This document shows positions 20,001 through 26,867 of a stretch of DNA of 26,867 nucleotides, piece after piece; the stretch's first letter is position 1; each line of letters starts with the position of its first letter. The notes under the pieces were generated by a model. That model was given only the letters and a program-made list of their open reading frames with translations. It was not told the DNA's origin and searched no databases. The DNA lies in contig MU617019.1 of the NCBI GenBank assembly GCA_025201705.1, positions 1 to 26,867 of the forward strand, given 5' to 3'. The stretch comes from Dissophora ornata (lineage: Eukaryota; Mortierellomycota; Mortierellomycetes; Mortierellales; Mortierellaceae). The position numbers and the translations under genes are program-made.

Positions 20001-23000
20001 GTATTTGCCGAGCCGGATTCCCCAACAGAATTCTTTTTGCAGAGTTCAGGCAGCGGTATGAGATTCTCTCTCCGCCTGGCTTAATTCCCAGCGGATACAT
20101 GGACGGTCGAGTGGCAGCACAGACACTTCTGGAAGCGCTACAGATGGACAAGTCTCAGTACCGCGTCGGAACGAGCAAGGTCTTTTTCCGCTCTGGAGTT
20201 GTAAGTACTTGTCACTACGCAAGACGTTGTGTCACTGTCATTGCCACTGCTCTATCAACTTGAACGCAAGACTTATCTTGTTACTTTCTTCTTATCCCAC
20301 TAGCTTGCTGAGCTTGAAGATATTCGGGATCAAAAACTCTCACAGATCTTTGCCAAGTGTCAGGCTGTTTGCCGAGGCTACCTTGCCCGCCGTCATCTGA
20401 ACCAAAAGATTGATCGCGCCAAGGCCATCAAGATCATCCAGCGCAATGCCCGCGTCTATGTGCAGCTTCGAGAATGGTCTTGGTGGAAAATGTATGTCCG
20501 CATCAAACCACTCCTGAACGTCACCCGTGTTGCGGAAGAGCTACGTGAAAACCAAGAAAAGGTCCGGATCTTGGCCGAGAAGCAAGAACAGGAAACTCAG
20601 GCTCGTCTAAAGCTTGAGGAGGCCAGTCGAGCTCACGACGCTGAAAAGGCTAGACTTGAGGAGCTGTTAGAGACTGAGCGAAATCTCTCTATCGATAACG
20701 AGCAGATCCTGATCCGAACTCAAGCGAGGGCCTCGCAGTTGGAAGACCGTGTTCGCGAGATTGAGCAGGAATTGGCGCAGACAGAAGCCCAACTGGAGGA
20801 GCTGACGCTAGCCAGGGCTGAGGCCACGCTTCAGTCCAAACAGTTGGAGGAGAGGGTCACCGAGCAGGGCGAAGCGATCGAGAAACTGGAGAAGGAGCGG
20901 TCGTCCAAGGAAATCGAGCTCAGACATGTCCAAACTGCTAGGGATACGGACACTGCCGCTGTCCGCAAGCTTGAGGCCGAGAAGCATGCTCTCGAAGTTA
21001 GACTGGAGGAACTTCATAAAGAAGTGGATGAGAAGGACCTCGAGCTGGAGCGTGTGCGCCTGAGACTCAAGAACAGCATCGAGGAACTTGAAGGCAAGAT
21101 CGAGGCTGTCGAGAGCGAGAAGCTGGCGTTTAAGAATAAACACATTGCGGCAGAGGCTGAGCTGAAGCAAGCCAAGGAGCAAGCCCTTGAGCTTGGACGT
21201 ACGTGCACCAACCAGGAGAAGCAGATTCAGGACAAATCAAACCGTCTCACTGCCCTGGAGGCAGAGCTGGATCGCGAAAAGACCGGAGGAGAAAAACTTC
21301 GTCGGGATCTCCTTCTCAAGCTACAGCAGAACGAGGACGAACTCGAGTCCGAGAAGCACGAGTTCACAAAGCTGGAAAAGGTCAAAGTAAGACTGGAGGA
21401 ACAACTTGAAGAGACGAAACGGAGCCTCGAGGCCAAAGGTGATGAGGAGACCAAGCACACGGAGCTACAGCGCATGCGCGAGACCGAGATGGCAGGGCTC
21501 AAGGAGGAGATCGAATCATTGCAAGTGGAGCTAGAGGAAGGTCGCAAGAAGCTTGTTGCTCAAGGCGACCAGTATCGCCAGGAGATTGATGATTTGTCTC
21601 AGGAGCACACTGCGGCTGTCACTATCAAGAACTCGTATGAGAAGCAGCTCGCAGAGATCCAGAGTCAGGTTGAACGCAATATGCAAGTCCTGGATAGCTA
21701 TCAAAAGTCTCTAAAGTTGACCAACAATGAGTTGCAGACCTCTAGGGGCCGCGAGGCTGAGCTGGAGAGTGCATTGGATCAGGAGCGCCTCACCAAGGAA
21801 AGCTATCTTCGTCAGCTGAGCACCGCCAACTCAAGAAATGACGATACCAATGAGCGACTAGCACGTCTCGAACGCGACAAGTCATCGAACCAGAAGCAAA
21901 TCGATATGCTCAGGGAGGAATTGGAGGAGGAGACCCAGCGCCGCAAGCAGGCTGAGGCCGGCCGACGCGAGTTCGAGATGGAGTTGGAGGACTTGCGTCG
22001 TCTACGCGAAGAGGATGAACTATGCAAGGCCGAGTTTGCGCGCAAGACATCGACGCAGGCTGCGGAGATAGATGATTTCAAGTTCAAATTCGAGAGCGAG
22101 ACATTGGGGCGTGCCACAGAGCTCGAAGAAGCCAAGAAACGCCTTGAAAAAACCGTTGCAGAATTGCAGGTCCGCAATGATGAACTGGCACTAACGAACA
22201 CCAACATTGAAAAGAGCAAGTCGCGCCTAACTTCTGAGGTTGAGGACCTCCGCATTGAGGTCGATCGTGATCATGCTGCTACTCGCGCCGCCGAAAAGGT
22301 GGCCAAGGCCACAGAGATTCAACTTGCACAAGTCAAGGAGCAAGCTCAAGTGGAGCGCCACCACCGCGAACTCGCCGAGTCAACCACGCGAAAGCTGCAG
22401 ACCAACCTCGACAGCCTCAATCGGGATCTCGAAGCCCAGAACCAGCAGATCACCAGCCTGTCTCGATCCAAGGCTGAGCTGGAGAAGGAGCTTGGCTCGC
22501 TCATCAATGATACTAGTGGTAGGAACACTCATGAGGTTGAGAAGCTGAAGCGCAAGATGGAAGCTCAGATCCAGGAACTCGAAGGCAAATACGAGGAAGA
22601 GAAGCGCTCTCGTTATGCTGCCGAGGAACTCAAGCGGCGCTTCGAAGAGCAGTTGACGGAATCACGCCGCGGCATGGCTGCAGATATGGAGGCCAAGGAG
22701 GAGCAACATCAGGAAACCAAAAAGATCCTTTTACTTGAGATTGACGATCTAGGTCAGCAAGTGACGGAGCAACTGACGACCGTCAATGAGCTCACTAAAA
22801 TCAACAAGAAGCAAAAGGAGCAGATTGACGATCTTAGCCTCAACCGCGACACCTCCACGAGATCCAAGTCTGACATGGAGAGGTCCAAAAAGAAGCTGGA
22901 AACTACTCTCCGTGAGTACCAGACCCGTCTCGAGGCTGAAGAGAGACTCCGCAAGAACTTTGAGGATCTAGCGTCCAGACATGAGCGCAAGTCGAATACC

Positions 23001-25240
23001 ATCCAGATTGAACTCGAGGCCATCCTTGACGAGAAGGAAGCACTGGATAGAGCCAACAAGCAGATGGTTGCTGAAGTAGAGAGTCTTCGACAAGAACTTG
23101 ACGGCGGCGATGATTCAAAGGCTAACTTGACTGAAAAGCTGAGAAAGTTAGAACGTGAGAATCAACGCCTGCAAGAGTTGGCTGACGAGGAGGCTGATAC
23201 AAGGGAGATGATGGCTGCGGCCAAAAAGGGCGACTCTTCAGAGATGGAGTATTTGACAAGCAAGATTCGTGGAGAGATGGAGGACCAGCTCCAAGGCCTG
23301 GAGGAGTCACGTAAAGCCGCTGTTGCCGCCCAGAGAATCGCCCAGCTCGAGCTTGAGGACAAGACAGGAGAGATCCAAAACCTGGAGAAGCAGCGAAAGT
23401 CACTCCAAGCGGATTTGGATGACCTCAAGTCGCAGCTCGAGGCGGAGATCTTGAGCAAGAACGAGGAAGCCGCTTCTAAGAGACGCCTGGCTACAGAACT
23501 CCAGGATCTTCAGATCAAGTGGGAGGCAGAGGCAGCCAAGATGAGTGAGCTGCAAGAGTCGCTCCAGATTTACAGGGCGAAGGCCGACAGTACACTGACC
23601 AAGCTAGAGACTGCGGAACTGGTACGTCTGAAGGCCGAAAAGTCCGAGGGCTTTGTCCGACTACAGCTCAAGGATCTAGAAGAGTCGCTCCAAGAAGCGA
23701 TCGCAGAGCGAAAGCTGGCAGAGGAGAGGGCTGCTGCATACCAACAACAAATGAGAGAACTCGAGGACAGTGTTGAGGAAGACCTGATCGCCAACGCTGA
23801 TCTCGGCATGGCTCGCCGTCGTCTTGACGAGGAGCTGGCCTCGGAGCGCGAGAAGCACCGCAAGGAGATTGAGGAGAGCGAGCAAGCTCTGGACACAATC
23901 AAGCGCAAGTACCAGAAGGAGATCCGCCAGCTGGTGACAGAAATTGAGCTCGAGAAGGCCAACCTCCAAAAAATGCGCGAGACGCACAAGCAGCTTTCGG
24001 CCGAGCTCGAGGAAGTCAACAACCGCTTTGACCAGGAGCTGAGGAGCAACCAGTCATGGAAGAAGGACAAGGAGCGTCTCGAGTCCAGGATTAGCGACGT
24101 GTCCCAGAGTTACCAGGATGCGCTTGCGACGCAAGATGATCAGCAAGTTCAGATCGTGAACTTGCTTTCCCAGGTCCGCGAGTATAGAGCTTCACTGGAT
24201 GAGACTCAGGCTGCAAGATCTGCTCTGGAGAAAATCAAACGCGGCTTGGAGCAGAGACTGGATGATGTAGGCGAGCAATTCCATACTGTGACCCAAAACA
24301 AGCAGACTGCGGAGCGCATCAAGATGGCCCTAGACCAGGAGGCCATTGATCTTCGAGAGAGACTGGAGGAGCAGCAGGACCTCGTGACAATCTGCAATGA
24401 GAAACTCCGCAAGGCTGAACTTGCAGTTGTGGAGGCCGAGAGCGAGTTGTCCAAGGAACGGACATTGAGCGAAGAGACATTACGCGCCAAGGTACGCCAT
24501 TAATATTACATTGCCGTCATTTACGTTTTATGTAGTTATCTCGACACTAATACTTTCCCGAAACTTGTTGATTTGGTTGTCATCTTTTAGGCCTCACTGG
24601 AGAAGCAAGTATCAGAGTTGGGTCTTCGCATTGCAGATCTCGAAGCCGCTACACAGACGAATGGACCGCGTTCTGCCAGTCATCTTCAGCAGAAGCTTGA
24701 CGACAAGTCTTCACAACTCGATGCTGAAATCAGGAACAGACAGGAAGCTTTAAGGGTACAGCGTCGCTCCGAGAGAATGGTTCGCGATCTACAGCACCAG
24801 TTACTGGAGCGAGACAAATTGAAGGCACGCCAAGAGGACGATGCAGCCAAGACGGAACAGAAAGTCAAAACCCTCAGGCAGCGTGTTGAAGAACTCGTAA
24901 GAGGAAATCTTGCTTTGTTCAAAGCCTTGCTCTCACCTACTTTTGTTCTGTTGTCAGTTGACTGACGAGTTCTTTTTTCTTTGTTTCATTTTCAGGTCAT
25001 GTCGGAAAATAATCTGACAATATCCAAGCGAAAGGCTGAAAGAGATTCGATGGAGCACAAGGAGAAAACTATTCGGTAGGCGTTTGTCACCAACATTTTA
25101 CGTTCATGGTTTTAAAAAATTACGTCATTTTTTATTTACATGGCATCACTAACTGATCTTTCCGGCAACAAATTAGCCTTGAGCGCGAAATCGAGAAGAT
25201 GCGAGCCAGACTTGAAACCCGAGCGATACCCGTTGCATAG
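17014..25240 (+). CDS. Conventional class II myosin heavy chain, 13 exons, 2296 aa
   Basis: Actin-based motor that forms two-headed molecules through a long coiled-coil rod; in fungi it drives the contractile ring in septation and cytokinesis. Exons: 17014-17196, 17354-17497, 17601-17785, 17951-18131, 18251-18413, 18534-18637, 18736-19143, 19242-19418, 19493-20200, 20304-24491, 24591-24896, 24996-25075, 25177-25240; all joins GT-AG and in frame. An SH3-like N-terminal piece opens with [13 protein letters not shown]. The motor (to about 751) has P-loop GESGAGKT, switch I NNNSSRFGKF, switch [10 protein letters not shown], the actin-binding [12 protein letters not shown] area, [10 protein letters not shown] and the converter segment [13 protein letters not shown] neck with two IQ-like motifs ([27 protein letters not shown]) follows, then about 1480 residues of heptad coiled coil, almost all in the single 4188-base exon 10. 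One Pro near residue 2173 breaks the rod close to its end. Length fits filamentous-fungal myosin II (longer than yeast Myo1). Confidence 0.97.
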
Positions 25241-25556
25241 CACAAGAGATTAATAACCTAATAATGAACACACACACACAAAAAAAAATAGCGATTTTTG
25301 GTACAGCAATTGTGTAGTCTAGCAGCTTTAATGTATATCATGGGCGACTAAGGAAACTAACTACACTATATTCGTAGCGGAAGCCACCACAAGACTTTGG
25401 ACTTGCTAGCATAGTTCACTGTTGAAGAAAGAGTAAACGCAAAAAACATTTAGTATGTCGCCAATATATGCGGGGATATCACACATGATCATATGAGACC
25501 CGTCTTCAGAGAGAACGACTGCAAGAATCAGAAATCAAGTTCTCGACACAGATGGA

Positions 25557-25748
25557 TTAAGTCAGGGATAACTGATTAAATAAAACTTCATCATTCACTT
25601 GTTCGTCGTTCTCTCTGACAAGGGCCATAGGCACTTCTTGAATAATACTTACACGCTCAATTATACTGCACGGATCAAGGAAGATCGCTTGATCGTCCGT
25701 GCAGTCTGGCGTCCGCGCCGTCTGGCACTTTGCGCACACGCGAGGCAC
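25557..25748 (-). CDS. Possible exon with Cys pairs, unassigned, low confidence
   Basis: A 63-codon open stretch on the minus strand with CAKC and two further cysteines (CAKCQTARTPDC), followed by acidic and hydrophobic residues. It has no ATG: the stretch begins at GTG and an in-frame stop lies a few codons upstream, so it could only be expressed as an internal exon. A near-consensus donor GTAAGTATT lies inside it at about 25650-25642, after codons for SIIER, so the coding part may end there. No family is recognised and no partner exon was found. It may be chance. Confidence 0.15.
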   Translation of the reverse strand: MPRVCAKCQTARTPDCTDDQAIFLDPCSIIERVSIIQEVPMALVRENDEQVNDEVLFNQLSLT

Positions 25749-26005
25749 GGACAGCTACCTAGTAGATGATGGATGGATCATATGCATAAAGCATGACAAT
25801 GGGGAGGGTGGTTCAAACCATGGTGGATTTTTGTTGTGGAAAGAGCAGGAAGGGATTTGGGGGGGTAAGGAAGGAGTGAGAGAAAAAGGATGAAAGAAAA
25901 AGAAAACTTTTTTCATCTTGGAAACAAACACTGTTCCAAGCCACTGGCGGTCGGGATACGAATGAGACTCTGTCGCGTCGCTCGCGTCGTTTCTACGAGC
26001 AGCCA

Positions 26006-26635
26006 ATGAAACACGCCCAAGCTGAAACAAAATGCTTCCTCGCGACGGTTCCTGGATCAGATTTACCAACTCTATTCTTGGAGCTGGAGGCTGCAACCAC
26101 ACTTATTTTTGCTTGCTCGATGTGCATCCGGGAAGATGCAACTGTGGTGCCGAACCTCCATCGAGCTACAGATAACGAGTCAGTTAAGGGCTTCTTTTTT
26201 TTTCCCGCCCGGAGTATTTGGTGGCGACACAGCTTCATCAGCTCACATACGCACAGATTGCAATTTAAAACAAAAACAAGCTGGGCTCTCCCCATTCCTC
26301 CCGGTCGGGAAGGATTTGCATGGCTTAACATGGACATACCTCTCAATCGCTCTCGGCTACTGCGCTCTCTCGGCTTAGTTTACTTACTACATGGAGACAC
26401 ACACAGTCTAGTAGAGAAGAGAGCTAGTCCAACCAAGTATTTGCACGCGCATGCATGGCTCTTTCCCTCCCTTTTGTTTCTCTCTCATTTTACACAGAGC
26501 AAGATCTGGCTCCATGACGAGGAGCCACCTCAATTGCTAGTCATGCGGGGCAAGTCCGTTAATACATTTCTAATTGTGGTAAATATGGAGGCGCTCTTGG
26601 GCGCTCCCTCTCTGGGTGCTCCTAGGGCACAATAA
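26006..26635 (+). CDS. Unassigned 209-codon open frame, probably non-coding
   Basis: An uninterrupted ATG-to-stop frame of 209 codons with no intron. The translation has no recognised domain, mixes hydrophobic and His/Ser-rich stretches, includes a run of four Phe from a T tract, and ends in an imperfect repeat (GAPSLGAPRA). An overlapping minus-strand frame (25993-26346) is equally featureless. Chance openness is more likely than a gene; it is kept because of its length and because nothing else explains the stretch. Confidence 0.15.
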   Translation: MKHAQAETKCFLATVPGSDLPTLFLELEAATTLIFACSMCIREDATVVPNLHRATDNESVKGFFFFPARSIWWRHSFISSHTHRLQFKTKTSWALPIPPGREGFAWLNMDIPLNRSRLLRSLGLVYLLHGDTHSLVEKRASPTKYLHAHAWLFPSLLFLSHFTQSKIWLHDEEPPQLLVMRGKSVNTFLIVVNMEALLGAPSLGAPRAQ

Positions 26636-26867
26636 TGAGGAGTGGGTTTGATGAACTGTTTCTGGCGTAACGCCCATATTTAGAATATCCTCCCAGTTAT
26701 ACATTTGGCATCATGATCTAAAAAGCTGGAGCGAGAGCGACTTTGTGGACAGCTTGAAATGGCGGTCCATGCTTGAGGGCGTACAGTGTACTTTTGTTTG
26801 TGTTTGTTGTAGATGTGGTAGATTTTATTTTATTTTTTGCAGGAAGGCAACGATGTTGTTTTCGACC

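Larger units (their letters stand above)
25241..26867. other. Right-hand region without an assignable gene
   Basis: After the myosin stop come its 3' untranslated region (AT-rich, with a short CA repeat and an A9 run near 25269-25289) and then about 1.5 kb that I cannot assign. It contains a Cys-containing open frame followed by a strong splice donor on the minus strand (25557-25748), a long unassigned open frame on the + strand (26006-26635) overlapped by another on the minus strand, a purine-rich patch (25848-25910), and repetitive G/C-rich motifs near 26590-26630. It could hold the first exons of a gene beyond the window, a decayed mobile element, or simple intergenic DNA. Confidence 0.5.

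Noticed and set aside
21812..24070. Several antisense frames of 90-166 codons under the myosin rod
   Set aside because: Their Ser/Leu/Arg-rich translations are what the reverse complement of a Glu/Lys/Leu coiled coil gives. No independent start context or homology.
20500..24490. Apparent repetitive DNA in the myosin rod region
   Set aside because: The repetition is at protein level (heptads of Glu, Leu, Lys codons), not a DNA repeat array or CRISPR.
1..26867. tRNA, rRNA, CRISPR, phage or bacterial operon features
   Set aside because: No tRNA A/B-box pair, rRNA signature, spaced direct repeats or polycistronic layout was seen by eye; all clear genes are spliced eukaryotic ones. A tRNAscan or Rfam run would be needed to be certain.

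Overview
The window is nuclear DNA from a filamentous fungus. Every recognisable protein is a eukaryotic housekeeping, cytoskeletal or mitochondrial protein. Most genes are cut by short GT-AG introns of about 45-150 bases, with fungal-type branch sites, and the proteins carry the serine, glutamine and glycine low-complexity stretches common in fungi. Gene density, intron length, poly-A/poly-T tracts and protein character suggest an early-diverging lineage such as Mucoromycota or Mortierellomycota. That placement is an inference from overall character and was not tested.

Eight protein-coding genes can be built. Left to right: a SANT/Myb-domain protein (561-1765, +, 5 exons); the GINS replication subunit Psf1 (1942-2787, -, no intron); a mitochondrial carrier of the NAD+/pyrimidine-nucleotide branch (3130-5386, -, 7 exons); a serine/proline/glycine-rich probable phosphoprotein (6173-7190, +, 2 exons); Mediator subunit Med22 (7360-8048, -, 2 exons); an Rgd1-like F-BAR/RhoGAP protein (8373-11940, -, 12 exons); a large AAA ATPase with a probable mitochondrial presequence (12717-16449, -, 3 exons); and a conventional class II myosin heavy chain (17014-25240, +, 13 exons). 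I placed exon joins by hand from GT-AG signals and reading-frame continuity, and all eight models stay open to their stop codons. The last 1.6 kb holds no gene I can assign.

SANT/PSF1 and the Ser/Pro protein/MED22 are convergent pairs with close 3' ends. The carrier/Ser-Pro protein and AAA/myosin pairs are divergent and share upstream regions. The genes do not form a pathway or cluster. The RhoGAP and the myosin II both belong to the actin, polarity and cytokinesis machinery, but they are separated by the AAA gene, so their proximity is weak evidence of any link.

I found no undescribed multi-gene system. The leads worth a second look are conserved-looking but unassigned protein regions (the SANT protein's C-terminal half, the short tail of the Ser/Pro protein, the long N-terminal half of the AAA protein), lineage-type insertions (Psf1, the AAA pore region), and a few non-coding signals: a palindromic CRE, a G-rich 12-base tandem repeat, and an unexplained right-hand end with a strong orphan splice donor.
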